Positions 21,960 to 33,245 of a DNA stretch of 64,000 bases are shown here, piece by piece; the stretch's first letter is position 1, and the number at the start of each line of letters is the position of its first letter. The notes under the pieces were generated by a model. That model was not told the DNA's origin. It saw nothing but the letters and a program-made list of their open reading frames with translations, and searched no databases. Both the position numbers and the translations under genes were made by a program. Origin of the DNA: Maea johnstoni (Eukaryota > Annelida > Polychaeta > Spionida > Magelonidae); assembly GCA_963942565.1 (NCBI GenBank), contig OZ012697.1:23876970-23940969 (forward strand), read 5' to 3'.

Positions 21960-23410
21960 TGCATTTGTTTCATAAGGGAACTTCGGGGCATTTTATGCAA
22001 AAAAACACCAAAAAAGTATGTTTTTTGGGATTTCCTTCTAGAAAATTCATTTTTCGAGATAGAAACTCAAAACCTGCTACAAATGTGTTCAAGAGGATGC
22101 TTTTGATCATAGAACATGTTGCGTTAGTGTGAATTCAATGAACCTCCTGCTGTGAGTGATTTTGGGGTAAAAATCATCAAAAATGGGTGATTTTTGTAAT
22201 TTCCCACAACTTGAATGTCCCCCTGTGGACTATTCCAAACTCACAACTAAATAGTTTTGGTGTAGAAAACTACCCAAGAAGGTGTAGATACAGAAAGTGA
22301 GTTATGTTTGAATATTTTCATGATATGCTACGTTTTGGGGCACTTTACAGAAAAATTGGCATTAAAACTAGTGATTTTAGGGATTTGCTTCTGGAAGGTG
22401 CAATTTTCATAGTAGGAACTTGAAACTTACCACAAAGGATTTCATAAGGATCTCTATGATTATCAAATGGTTTGTGTTAGTATGAAATGTATCTGACCCC
22501 TGCTGTGAGTGATTTTGGGGTAAAAACCAATGAAATAGTAGGATTTTTGTAATTTCCCACGAGTTGAATGTCACCCTGTGGACTATTCCAAACTCTCAAC
22601 TAAATAGTTCTGGTTTAGAAAACTAACCAAAAAGGTTTTGATAGACAGGGTGAGTCATATTTGCATATTTCATGACATGCTACGTTTTGGGGCATTATGC
22701 AGAAAAAAGGCATAAAACAGGTGATTTTAGGGATTTGCTTCTGGAAGGTGCAATTTTCATAGTAGGAACTAAAAACTTGCCACAAATCATTTTATAAGGA
22801 TGTCTATGTTAATAAAATGTTTTGTGTTAGTATGAAATGTATCTGACCCCTGCTGTGAGTGATTTTGGGGTAAAAACCGTTAAAATAGTAGGGTTTTTGT
22901 AATTTCTCATTTATTTGAACAAAGCTTATTATATCTTATTCCAAGTTTCTAGACTGATATTGTTGTTACAGAATATTAACTAAGAATGGGCATATAGGGA
23001 AAATAAGTTATGTTTGCCAACCTATGACTTGCTAAATCTGGGGTGTTTTACTGAAAAAACGTCAAAAGCATGCGTTTTTAGGAATTTGCTTTTGGAAAAT
23101 GCTGCCTCCAATGTAGATGTATAAAACTTGCCACAAATATGTTCCCATTGATTGATGCATATGGTTGTAGGATGTGTTGTGGTAGTTGAGATTAAATGTA
23201 GCTCCTGCTGTGAGTTATTTATTGGTAATATCCTCTAAAATCATGCATTTTTTGTATTTTCCCAGGCTTAATATCAACTTAGAGACTATGCGAATGATTT
23301 TAATTTCCCAAATTTGCCAAAGAAATCACTCAAGAATGAGTTGGTGAAGGAACTGGGTTAGGTTTACTAGCTTTCAATGATAAGCTATTGTTTTGAGCAT
23401 TTTATGGAAA
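21960..23410. repeat. ~351 bp tandem array, ~4 units
   Basis: CTGCTGTGAGTGATTTTGG recurs at 22148, 22500, 22850 and (diverged) 23205, giving periods of 352, 350 and 355. Each unit also has GATTTGCTTCTGGAAGGTGC and CATGCTACGTTTTGGGGCA. Units 2 and 3 are the most alike; the edges are older. Confidence 0.88.
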
Positions 23411-23526
23411 AAGTATGCTCAACATTATCGCTATAATTATTATGATTATTGTCATCATTACTTCTATTGTTATACTTATCATCAACATCAGCATTATTAA
23501 TACCATCTTCATTATTGCCATCATTA
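23411..23526. repeat. Degenerate ATT/ATC simple repeat
   Basis: TATAATTATTATGATTATTG and similar trinucleotide-like text, giving Ile/Ser-rich frames of no significance. Confidence 0.7.
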
Positions 23527-24066
23527 GGGTTGCATACCAGTACTTGGGTACCGATAGGAACCGATATTCGTTTCGAAAAGAACCGGTATTTACCCGTTTC
23601 GTTGAGAAGCGTTACTAAAAGGCACCGTTTCGTTTTTGAGTACCGCTTTGTTTCAACAGATTAAACAATTTGTTACTGCCAATCATATGCGGCGATGACG
23701 CATTGTGTGCTGATTCCCGCCGAAAGAGTTATAGACACGCTGTCTGGAATAGCATTCGGCGGTAACACGATATGATGTAACATCTCAGGCACGTTCGCAG
23801 TGTGTTGTGGCGATCATTTGCTTCGGTTATCGTTGTCAATGTCCGTCTCAATCGTTGGTTCTGTTCCCCAATTCTACTATTGATTGTTGTCATAGAAGTG
23901 AGGAATGGAACCACACTTGTTAGCAACATGAATCTCGTAAAAAAAGCCGATCAGGCCTCGGAGATCAGAGGTTCTGTTTCACTGTTAACGATACCGATAC
24001 CACTGGTACCGTTTCGCCAGTACCGGTACCGGTATCGTACCATTTCATGTTAACGGTATGCAACCC
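23527..24066. mobile_element. hAT-like non-autonomous element (~540 bp)
   Basis: Ends TAGGGTTGCATACC and GGTATGCAACCCTC are inverted repeats. CATCAT lies next to both ends (23520s and 24067), an imperfect target duplication. Subterminal ACCGATA, GGTACCG and TACCGGTA clusters resemble those of hAT. The 83-codon and 66-codon frames inside lack transposase motifs. Confidence 0.75.
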
Positions 24067-24179
24067 TCATCATGGACATTATAAATAGCTGATTGGTACA
24101 CAGCAATTTTTTCAAAAATAACTCATGATTAGATCTTGACTTTTCGTAATTAATAGCCCTAACAATCGGTGACAAAGAA

Positions 24180-25590
24180 TAATAGAAAAAATAACCCAGT
24201 ATGACCCCACCCAAGGGAGCCACCCCTCAGAATTTATTCCCAGAAATAGAAATTTTCTCTTAACGCTACAGCTTAATTTCTACAATAGATGAGAGTCAAC
24301 GATGACACGTAAACTTTCCTGTAATATTTACCGTTGTTGATGATGATTTATTCCCCGAATAATAGAAAAAAACAACCCAGTATGACCCCACACCCAGTGA
24401 CGAACCCCTCAGAATTTATTTTCCGAAATAGAAGTTAGCTCGGATGACACTTATGCTACAATTTAATTTCTACAAATAACAATAGATGACAGTCAGCGAT
24501 GACATGTAAAATTTCTGGTAATATTTACCGATGTTGATGACCCCGCCCCAGGGACAAACCCTCAGAATTCATTCCCCGAAATAGAAGTTCTCTAACGCTA
24601 CACCACCCCAGGGGCGAACCCCTTTAAGATTTATTCCGCAAATAATAGAAAAAATAACCCAGTATGACCCCACCCCCAGGGACGAACCCCTCAAGATTTA
24701 TTCCCAGAAATAGAAATTTTCTCTTAACGCTACAGCTTAATTTCTACGATAGATGAGAGTCAGTGATGGCATGTAAACTTTCCTGTAATATTTACCGTTG
24801 TTGATGATGATTTATTCCCTGAATAATAGAAAAAATAACCCAGTATGACCCCACACCCAGGGACGAACCCCTCAGAATTACAGCTACAGTTTAATTTCTA
24901 CGATAGATGATCGAGAGTCAACTATGACTTGTAAAATTTCGGGCAATATTTACCGATGTTGATGACACCACCCCAGGGACAAACCTCTCAAGATTTATTC
25001 CCTGAAAAATAGAAAAAATAACCCAGTATGACCCCACCCCCAGGGACGAACTCCTCAGAATTTATTTTCCGAAATAGAAGTTAGCTCTGATGACACTAAC
25101 GCTACAGTTTAACTTCTACGATAGATGAAACTCAGTGATGACTTGTAAACTTTCGTGCAATATTTACCAATATTGATGACCCCGCCCCAGGGACAAACCC
25201 TCAGAATTCATTCCCCGAAATAGAAGTTCTCTAACGCTACACCACCCCAGGGGCGAACCCTCAAGATTTATTCCACAAATAATAGAAAAAATAACCCAGT
25301 ATGACCCCACCCACAGGGACGAACCCCTCAAGATTTATTCCCAGAAATAGAAATTTTCTCTTAACGCTACAGCTTAATTTCTACGATAGATGAGAGTCAG
25401 CGATGACATGTAAACTTTCGGGTAATATTTACCGATATTGATGACCCCGCCCCGGGGACGAACTCCTCAAGATTTATTCCCTGAAAAATAGCTACAGCTT
25501 AATTTTTACGATAGATGAGAGTCAGCGATGACATGTAAACTTTTGGGCAATATTTAGCGATGTTGATGACACCTTGTCAACTGCCTTGTC
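24180..25590. repeat. Higher-order satellite, ~644 bp repeat of three subunits
   Basis: ACCCAGTATGACCCCAC is at 24194, 24375, 24657, 24838, 25021 and 25294. Subunits of ~181, ~282 and ~181 bp form a higher-order unit repeated with offsets of 644, 646 and 637. The long subunit has an extra block with CATTCCCCGAAATAGAAG and AACGCTACACCACCCC. The array decays at both ends. Confidence 0.88.
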
Positions 25591-25754
25591 ATGTGGGTGT
25601 CAGGATTCAGAGGATTAACGATCGTCGTCGCTTTATCCTGCGCCCGGCCGCCATCGTGGCGACAACACGGCGACAGGATAATCACGGCTCCCGCTAATAG
25701 GATATTGCGTGGGGAGTGATACAGCGTGATACGGCGTCTAATGATATTAGTGGA

Positions 25755-25947
25755 TTAACCATTATGCTGCTTGGGGCTAATTTGGCCAATACGAAATGAT
25801 GCAAAAAACCTAAATAATGATCGAAACCCTGGCAAATGGGTACTCATCTGAGAGTACTCATCGAGAGCTATCTAATGAATACCAACATGACAGGGTTTGG
25901 ATGTTTTTCAGAAATATTTGCATCCTTGTGCTATGGATGAGAGTTAG
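25755..25947 (+). mobile_element. Family A MITE, right end lost
   Basis: TTAACCATTATGCTGC to GTGCTATGGATGAGAGTTAGG. The host sequence before it (GGATATTGCGTGGGGAGTGA..GTCTAATGATATTAGTGGA) recurs right after it at 25947, so the copy lies between two arms of a local duplication. Confidence 0.82.
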
Positions 25948-26667
25948 GATATTGCGCAGGGAGCGATACGTCGTCTAATGATGTTAGTGGATTTAAACAG
26001 TAGGCGTTGATGAGCAGTCAACTTGATGTGGCGGTGAGTCAAGATTTGCTGCGTCAACGAGGATTAATATTTAGTAATAGCACTTACATTAATTTAGTAT
26101 CATGTACTATCCTCGCTTGTTCTATGTAGTGCAGATCGAAAATGATATCATGCTATGAAATTCTTAGGTGTGGAAAGGTACTGGGAAAAAGTATATTATC
26201 AAAAAACAGTAGGCATTAATGAGCAGTCAACTTGATACACATGCTGGTGAGTCAAGATTTGCTGCCAACGAGGATTGATATTTAGTAATAGCACTTACAT
26301 TAATTTAGTATCATGTACTATCCTCGCATGTTTCATGTGGTTAGAATGACATCACACTCGATATTATACCAAATACAGATATTGAATGTGAAAATGCATC
26401 TTATCGAAAGATTTATCTATGGTATCATATTGTATAATATTAAGTAATAGTACTTAAACATTAGTATCATGTGGTTCCTCATGTGTTTATTTTGGTGCAG
26501 AAAATGATAACCTGCTGTGATACTCTTGGGTAGTGATAGGTACTGGGGCTTGATACGATACCAAATACCAATGTCAAATGTGAAAAAGTATATTACCAAA
26601 ATAAAGTAGGCATTAATGAGCAGTCGAGTTGATGTGGTGGTGAGTCAAGATTTGCTGCCGACGCGGA
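25948..26667. repeat. Locally duplicated unit with ATTTAGTAATAGCAC
   Basis: GAGCAGTCAACTTGATG..GAGTCAAGATTTGCTGC..GGATTAATATTTAGTAATAG..TATCATGTACTATCC occurs near 26010 and 26220, and in part at 26440 and 26610. Two units keep the site that a MITE occupies at 26668. Confidence 0.82.
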
Positions 26668-26880
26668 TTAACCCTTATGCTGCTGGTGGCTAATTTGGCC
26701 AATACAAAATTATGCAAAAAACCTGAAAAATGACCGAAACCCTGGCAAATGGGTACTCACCTGAAAGTACTCAACGAGAGCTATCCAATGAATACCAACA
26801 TGACAGGGTTTAGATGTTTTTCAAAACTTTTTGCATTCTTGTGCTTTGGACGAAAATAGCCTCAGCATTGGAAGGGTTAA
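26668..26880 (+). mobile_element. Family A MITE, reference full copy (213 bp) with TTAA TSD
   Basis: This copy defines family A: TTAACCCTTATGCTGCTGG at the left, CTCAGCATTGGAAGGGTTAA at the right, perfect TTAA at both ends, and no coding capacity. The terminal repeats align as CCCTT-ATGCTG and CCCTTCCAATGCTG. The inside has GTACTCA..TGAAAGTACTC inverted pieces. The paralogous site at 26057 (GAGGATTAATATTTAG) lacks it. TTAA targets and CCC ends point to piggyBac-type mobilisation. Confidence 0.95.
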
Positions 26881-26933
26881 CATTTAGTAATAGCACTTAC
26901 ATTAATATCATGTGTTATCCTCGCATGCTCATG

Positions 26934-27192
26934 TGAGGGATCGGCCGTGGCCTAGTGGTTACGATGCCTGGCTCCCAAGCGTGAGTTTCGCAGGTTTGAG
27001 TCTCTGCTGGATCCCCAAGCTGGTTGGCATGGTCGCTATATAAATGTCCGGCATTGTGGAAGGCTGTCTATGGTACTTCTGCAACTGAAAGAAGAAGGGA
27101 ATTTCTTCCCGGTTCCAGGTTTTTATCTTGTCGCGATATGATCTAAGCTGTTAAAAGCGACGTAAAAACCCATTCCTTCCTTCCTTTCTTCA
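26934..27192 (+). mobile_element. tRNA-derived SINE
   Basis: The head has an A-box-like TGGCCTAGTGG at 26948-26958 and, 34 bp on, a B-box-like GGTTTGAGTCT at 26993-27003, the spacing of a tRNA gene. A ~150 bp body follows, ending TTAAAAGCGACGTAAAAACCC and a (TTCC)n tail. It is not a functional tRNA: no clean cloverleaf acceptor pairing is seen. The partner LINE is not identified, although the GCGACGTAAAA tail resembles LINE-like SINE tails. Confidence 0.85.
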
Positions 27193-27204
27193 CATGTGCT
27201 TGTA

Positions 27205-27480
27205 GTGCTGAGCAGGGACTTTGCCTGGATTTAGAAAGTGGGTGTTCAAAATCGGCAATTATGAAAATTTTGGGAGTCCAATTCTTCCAGGCAGACAATA
27301 ATGTACTCAGACCACAAACCATAATCATGTGTTTACTTACTGAAATAAAGCATCATGTCCACATAAAATGTCATGGGAATTATATTGAGGTGAAAACTAT
27401 CCAATTATGTGCTTGAAATTGACATTTTTAGAAATTTTCCTCATCTTTAGTTAGTAGCTGGTTTTCCCTGAAGTTGCTCT
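27205..27480. mobile_element. Dispersed repeat family H4, copy 1 (hAT-like)
   Basis: GCAGGGACTTTGCCTGGATTT, then ACAATAATGTACTCAGA, ATATTGAGGTGAAAACTAT and TTGAAATTGACATTTTTA. The same blocks occur at 57905 and 60716. CAGGG at the outer end suggests a hAT end. 27480-27925 holds nothing recognised. Confidence 0.6.
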
Positions 27481-27930
27481 AGTTTTCTCGAGCAAAAGTC
27501 AATACTAATCAGAGAATACCAGTAAAAGTACTAATGAAGGAAAATGCTTAATTGACAATTAAGCATGAAGTGTGTAGCCTAATGTATAGATACCTTATTT
27601 TTATTATTTCCTTATAATAAGTGCTTTCTTGTATTTTTCAGGTACGTTCATTGAACATTTTTTGACTGAGATTTTTACCTGCTTTCATGTGAGTACCTTA
27701 GACATTTAGTAGTGAATTAAGTGTTTTGACAATTGTTTTTACAACAGATGAATTGATTATTACCAAAATTATTGGGGTCGTTGATTTTTATGGCAGCAAT
27801 AATCATTTAAAAATAATTATTGCTTTGTAAACAAAGTTAATAATGATTTTCTTAATTAACGGTAACCTATCAATGCTGGCTAAGTTTGTGGTGCCAATCT
27901 AGAGGGAGGGTTTTAGACGTTGATTTTTGA

Positions 27931-28162
27931 GACCTAAAAAAAGAAATTGTTTGTTGCCTGTAACGGTCCGTAAAAAAATAGGGTAGGTAGGTCGGTAAAA
28001 AAAAAACTCTTGCATTATTTTTTTGGTCAAAAATGTATGTTTTATGCATGTTTTACGTTGATTGGGAGTTGGGAAGGTGGAAAAAACTTTAGGGTAAGGA
28101 TTTTCTGAATAAAAACTTGTTAGGGTTGGGTTACAGGAAACAATCATCTTTTTTTTTAGGCC
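27931..28162 (+). mobile_element. Harbinger-like MITE, copy 1
   Basis: Long inverted ends: GACCTAAAAAAAGAAATTG..CCTGTAAC at the left, GTTACAGGAAACAATC..TTTTAGGCC at the right, then TAA. The inverse copy at 35920 has clean TTA flanks. Confidence 0.78.
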
Positions 28163-28478
28163 TAAGTTATCATGAATTTTTTTAAAGTGTCAATCCCTAA
28201 GACGGAGGGTTTCTGACATTATAATATCATGATGGGTGTTCTCCATAATAGCAGCAGTGACAATGTAAGGCATCAGTACGGAGGATCTCTATAGGAAACC
28301 GTCTCTGCACTTATCTACTTCTTTAGCATCCATCTCTCAGACGGCCAGCGGGCAGCGATTGGGGCGCCAACTCCGGCTGTGAATTACGCTAAGTGGCCAC
28401 TGTCAAAAGGTGGTGCTTACGCCATCAGTCTCGAAGAATAGGAACTGAAACAACATAGCTATAACCTGATGTCTTATG

Positions 28479-28695
28479 GTAACTCTTGCAATGCTGAGGA
28501 TACTTCTATCTAAAGCACAAGGATGCAAATATTTCTGAAAATCATCTTAACCCTGTCATGTTGGTATTCATTGGATAGCTCTCAACGAGTACTCTCAGAT
28601 AAGTACCCATTTGCCAGGGTTTCAGTCATTTTTGAGTTTTTTTTGCACAATTTTGTAATGGCCAAATTAGCCACCAGCAGCATTTAAATGGTTAA
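28479..28695 (-). mobile_element. Family A MITE
   Basis: GTAACTCTTGCAATGCTGAGG to CACCAGCAGCATTTAAATGGTTAA. The left TTAA is degraded. Confidence 0.87.
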
Positions 28696-28914
28696 CACTT
28701 GAGCTCTAAGCGGGGTTGATTCTCCACCCCCTTCTTTCTGCTACATGCTAGCAGTTCAGAAATATAAGTATTAAACTTTACGCTCAGTACATGGCTGATT
28801 CACGTTTTCTCCCATCCTCTTTCCACTCCATGCTATCAGTTGAGAAAGCGGGAATAAAGTCTAATAAGAGTCAGGCATCCTGCCAGGAACTGCATTATTT
28901 CCCCGCTGTGAGGC

Positions 28915-29128
28915 AGTATTACCATGCCAATGGAGTACTTTAAATGCATTGCCTCAGCAGTGGGGGTGAGCCGGGCTCCTGGTGTGAAAACAATCTACTC
29001 CTTCAAGAACGCCGGAGCCAGTACACATTACGTAAACTGCAATGTCTTCAGTAGTATTTGTGGAGTTACTTTATCAATTGTTTTCGTAGTGAGAAACTGT
29101 GTATATCGTTTCGATTTCAGAAGATTTC
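28915..29128. repeat. 507 bp-offset duplication, copy 1
   Basis: 28915-29066 matches 29422-29573 with about two differences over ~150 bp; beyond GTGGAGTT the match falls off sharply. Both copies are open for ~50 codons in the same frame, and GC content is higher than nearby, so an exon-like or conserved segment is possible. I recognise no domain. Confidence 0.85.
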
Positions 29129-29421
29129 TAAGAGGGAAATAATTTTTTCCTGAGTAACAAACAAATTCAGTAGCATTCAAAGAGGGACTTTCATTTTCCG
29201 CTGAAAAAATAGAAAATCTTGAGTAACATCCAATGAGCAATTTTATTGTCTTTTAAGGAATTTGGAATTTTGATTATCGTCTCTTTTTATGCCATGTTGT
29301 GTCTGAGGCGTGACTAGCCAGTCGTAAGTGGTGGAGGAAACCGGGGTATCTGGTGAAAAACACCGCCTAACTCCAAGTCACTGGCAACTTTCTCACATGC
29401 CCCAGCCTAGGATCAGATCCC

Positions 29422-29640
29422 AGTATTACCATGCCAATAGAGTAGTTTAAATGCATTGCCTCAGCAGTGGGGGTGAGCCGGGCTCCTGGTGTGAAAACAA
29501 TCTACTCCTTCAAGAACGCCGGAGCCAGTACACATTACGTAAACTGCAATGTCTTCAGTAGTATTTGTGGAGTTGGTTCATCAATTGTTTTCTCTGTGAG
29601 TACCTGTGAATATCTTTTAGACTTCAGTAGCATTCGAAAA
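29422..29640. repeat. 507 bp-offset duplication, copy 2
   Basis: Starts AGTATTACCATGCCAATAG and shares CACATTACGTAAACTGC with copy 1. The tail after 29573 (CATCAATTGTTTTC..GACTTCAG) is only loosely like its partner. 29640-29990 has no recognised feature. Confidence 0.85.
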
Positions 29641-29994
29641 GGGACTTTCCATTTTATGCAGTAAAAATAAACAAAAAGAAAATACCTTCATTTCCACTCA
29701 AAGAGTGATTTTATTCTTATTTAAAAGACAATTCCACCATGAATAAAACATGTGCCCAATTAGTTTCTTAGGGATTCTTTACTCAAATCCAAATTCCCAC
29801 CACTGTCAACTTTCATACAAGAGGTATATTGCAGGTTAAACACATCCTAACACACAAGAAATGGAGGCTCTGGGAGCAGCCATTTTAGTCTATTAATAGC
29901 TTATCTGACGTGCTGGTATACATATGGCATTAGCAGCTACCTTACTACCTGACATCCTGACCTGGTAAATCTACTAACCCACTTGCGTGCTACC

Positions 29995-30134
29995 CAGGGT
30001 TCGACTTTCCCAGGGGCCCGGGGGCATATGCCCCTAGATTTTGCTGTCGGCCCCAGAAATCCTGTTTTTGACCACTAATTTTTATCGATGTACCATTTTG
30101 GGCCCCTAGCCTGAAATCTAAGTGTCAGACCCTG
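29995..30134. mobile_element. Tiny hAT-type MITE (140 bp), 5 bp TSD
   Basis: CAGGGTTCGACTTTC at the left, GTGTCAGACCCTG at the right, and CTACC directly on both sides (29990-29994 and 30135-30139). GGGGCC occurs near both ends. 5 bp duplications with CAGGG ends fit the hAT5 subgroup. Confidence 0.82.
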
Positions 30135-30221
30135 CTACCTAGATGGGAGATCCCTGTATGAGATTATGTCTTTATCAACCTTGATTTTCTGATACCTCCA
30201 TTTCTATCCGACATTGCAATC

Positions 30222-30451
30222 TTAAACCATTCACACTTAGAGTTTCTCTAGAAAGTGTCGTCTGCTACTCTCATACTTTTGAAAATAACTTTTGAATAAA
30301 GCGAAAGTTCACAAAATATTTGAAGGAGAGTTCTTGTTTGACTTCTGATCAACATTTCTCCTTCAAATGTTTTCAAGAGAATGCTTTTGTAAGCAAAATA
30401 TTTCCAAAATTGTCAGGCCTCTTTTGGCCGCTCTGAGTGTTAATGGGTTAA
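30222..30451 (-). mobile_element. Family B MITE at a site also used by family A
   Basis: TTAAACCATTCACAC..GAGTGTTAATGGGTTAA. The host bases before it (TATCCGACATTGCAATC) and after it (GGATTGATTTAGGATA) are the same as those around the A copy at 30564. Confidence 0.93.
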
Positions 30452-30563
30452 GGATTGATTTAGGATATGTCCTTCTGATATCCTTGTGTGTATAGAGCCA
30501 CCTAATTATGTCTATATCAACCTTGATTTTCTGATACATCCATTACTATCCGACATTGTAATA

Positions 30564-30777
30564 TTAACCCTTATGCTGTTGCTGGCTAATTTGGTCAGTA
30601 CACAATGATGCAAAAAAAACTGAAAAATGACCGAAACACTAGCAAATGGGTACTCATATGAAAGTACTCAGTGAGAGCTTTCCAATGAATACCAACATGA
30701 TAGGGTTTCGATGGTTTTCAAAAATATTTGCATTCTTGTGATTTGGATGAAAGTAGCCTCAGCATTGGAAGGGTTAA
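30564..30777 (+). mobile_element. Family A MITE at the paralogous TTAA
   Basis: TTAACCCTTATGCTGTTGC..AGCATTGGAAGGGTTAA with intact TTAA at both ends, preceded by TATCCGACATTGTAATA and followed by GGATTGATTTAGGATG. Confidence 0.94.
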
Positions 30778-31109
30778 GGATTGATTTAGGATGAGTCCTC
30801 TTGATATTCTTGCGTGTATAGAGCCACCTAATTCCCTAGTGTCTATACATCCTAATGCAATTAAATCACAATCAGATCCCCTGCAATCCTACCTATGGAG
30901 AGATTCTATGTCGCAAGATTGCGCTGTATCTAATTATTAGTCTAAACTCGTATGAGATAAGAGCATAGCGAGAGAGGATCCCCTTTAATCCTCTGAGTGG
31001 TTACCTAATGTTGGCCAGGTGGGAAAACGTCTTACCTGGTCTTACCTGTAATTAGGCAAGGTGAGTCTTCTTGCTGCCAGGTAAGAGATGATGAGGTAAT
31101 GGTATGATG

Positions 31110-31305
31110 TTAACCCATATGCTGCTGGCGGCTAGTTTTGCCAATACAAAATAATGCAAAAAATCTGAAAAATGACCGAAACCATGGCAAATGGGTACTC
31201 ATCTGAGAGTACTCAGCGAAAGCCATCCAATGAATACCAGTTTGACAAGGTTTAGATGGTTTTCAAGAATCTTTATGTCCTTGGATGATAGTAGCCTCGG
31301 CATTG
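31110..31305 (+). mobile_element. Family A MITE, right tip missing
   Basis: TTAACCCATATGCTGCTGG to TAGCCTCGGCATTG, then host sequence; the GAAGGGTTAA end is gone. Its left end, CCCATATGCTG, is intermediate between typical A and B termini. Confidence 0.86.
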
Positions 31306-31501
31306 CTTTGCGGTTATGATGCTGTGATGCGGAGAGGAGCCAAGAGCTTACAGTTTATTCATAGCTTGCCACCGTTGTTTGCCAAGAAATTATCCTATCT
31401 CCAGCTACTACCTGCAATATCGTTTGCAGTGGCGAATTGGCAGTACTACAAATACAGAGGGTGTAGTGTTAGTTTGACTTAGTTAGTTTGACATTTCCAG
31501 C

Positions 31502-31721
31502 TTAACCCCTTATGCTGCTGGTGGCTATAATTTTGCCAATACAAAATGATGCGAAAACATGAAAAAATTATCAAAACCATGGCATATGGGTACTCATCTG
31601 AGAGTACTCATTGAGAGATATCCAATGAATACCAACTTGACAGGGTCTAGATGGTTATAAAATATTTTTGCATCCTTGTTCTTTAATTGGATAAAGGTAG
31701 CCTTAGAATTGGAAGGGTTAA
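31502..31721 (+). mobile_element. Family A MITE, full length
   Basis: TTAACCCCTTATGCTGC..AGAATTGGAAGGGTTAA, 220 bp, with small insertions (GGCTATAATTTTGCC, CTTTAATTGGATAAAGG). Confidence 0.92.
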
Positions 31722-31944
31722 ATCATCATTGTTTTTCCGATGCTTGCCATGAGATCTTCCTATATTTTAGGTTGTATGCAATTGCTTTCAACTAGGACTG
31801 TCACTTGTAACCTTCCTTTTTAATTGCTGAGTTTTGATTTGATAGAATACTCTTCAAAATGATATCACCTTTTTTCAGTTTCTGTTAGGGTATAGTTACA
31901 AATATTCTCAGCAAAGGAACTTTCCTGCGCCTGGTTTTGTGGGT

Positions 31945-32560
31945 TTTAATCAAAATTACAAAAGTTTGCGAAGAAATGTACAGAACACTGGCCTGAGTAG
32001 CCTACCAGATAAGAATATTTTCAACTCGGAAGAAACAATAAAAAGTGTATCCCTTTTCTTGAAAATAATTGCCTTATCCCTCACAAGGGGACTTAATCCT
32101 AATAGTCTTAATCCTAATAGTCTTAATCCTAATAGTCTTAATCCTAATAGTCTTAATCCTAATAGTCTGAGTTAGCGTTGAAATAGCATATTGAATCATC
32201 ATTTGGAAGAAGCAATGTTTGATAATCAAATAGCTGGTATTAGTAAATATCTACTTAGGAGATATAAGTGGAGGCCTTTTTTCGAAGATAATTCCCAATT
32301 TTCTCACCAGGGGGACTGCATGGGCCTATCTTAATAGCCTGAGTTAGTGCCGGAAATTTTTTCATGTTAACCGATCAGATAAGTAAGTCTTTCTGTTAGA
32401 ATAAACGATAAAAAATGGAGCTCTTTTCTTGAAGATAATTCCCAATTCTCTCACTAGGGGGCCTGCATTCCGATCCTAATTGCACATTTAAAGTCGGTAT
32501 CGGAAATGTTTTCGTGTTTGCCAATCAGATAAGAAAGTCTTCCATTTAGCCAAAGCAGCC
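31945..32560. repeat. Local tandem repeats including (CTTAATCCTAATAGT)5
   Basis: A larger motif (AGATAAG.., TTTTCTTGAAAATAATTGCC, CTCACAAGGGG) repeats at roughly 170-300 bp steps. At 32092-32166 a 15 bp unit is expanded five times without error, giving an Asn-Pro-Asn-Ser-Leu repeat in frame. I take that as chance, since the rest of the frame has no domain. Confidence 0.82.
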
Positions 32561-32936
32561 AATAAGAGGCCAGTCGAGTCTGATCTGCGATGTAACTTTA
32601 TTGCCGATTTTATTGCGGCAGAGCACACAGGATAGAGATCTTGATGGTGATTGTACAGTCATGATGAGAATCCTCGCGGAAAATTCCTTCCTTATCACAA
32701 AGAAGTCAATTTTGGCAATCTAGCGCTCTGATTTTGCGAGCGCTATTTTTTGCCAATTCACCACCAAGAGTGCGTCGGAATACGTCGGCACCTTCACCTC
32801 GGTGGGTAAGATGTAGCGGTGATGGTAGCTAATGGGGGAGTAATGACGGAAATGCGCACGTCTTGATTAGCATCGTAGCGTGTTGGTTCAAGCCGCGCTG
32901 AACTTTTTATCGCGAACGCTCGTCAACATTTGGTGT
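32561..32936. other. Unique segment, no gene seen
   Basis: Mixed composition with CpG-containing words (GTGCGTCGGAATACGTCGG at 32770) and an inverted pair TAGCGCTC..GAGCGCTA at 32721-32748. No repeat family and no splice-framed coding frame. Confidence 0.35.
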
Positions 32937-33245
32937 TCTTTACAGGTAAAGAATGCTATTCATCATATTATACTATAAACGCTAACACTTTCATTCCCAA
33001 AACTCTCAGTACATTATACTATAATCGCTAACACTTTCATTCCCAAAACTCTCAACATTTGGTGTTCTTTACAGATAAAGAATGCTATTCATCATATTAT
33101 ACTATAAACGCTAACACTTTCATTCCCAAAACTCTCAGTACATTATACTATAATCGCTAACACTTTCATTCCCAAAACTCTCAACATTTGATGTTCTTCA
33201 CAGGTAAAGAATGCTATTCATCATATTATACTATAAACGCTAACA
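32937..33245. repeat. ~123 bp tandem repeat, 2.4 units
   Basis: TCTTTACAGGTAAAGAATGC, ATTATACTATAAACGC and TTTCATTCCCAAAACTC repeat from 32937, 33066 and 33195. Within a unit the second pair is itself a partial duplication. Confidence 0.88.

Noticed and set aside
26941-27010. Functional tRNA gene
   Set aside because: A and B boxes are present but arm pairing is poor and a SINE body and tail follow; called as SINE.
31939-32175. Short repeat protein with a five-residue Asn-Pro-Asn-Ser-Leu period
   Set aside because: Caused by five identical 15 bp units; the rest of the frame has no domain and ends just after the repeat.
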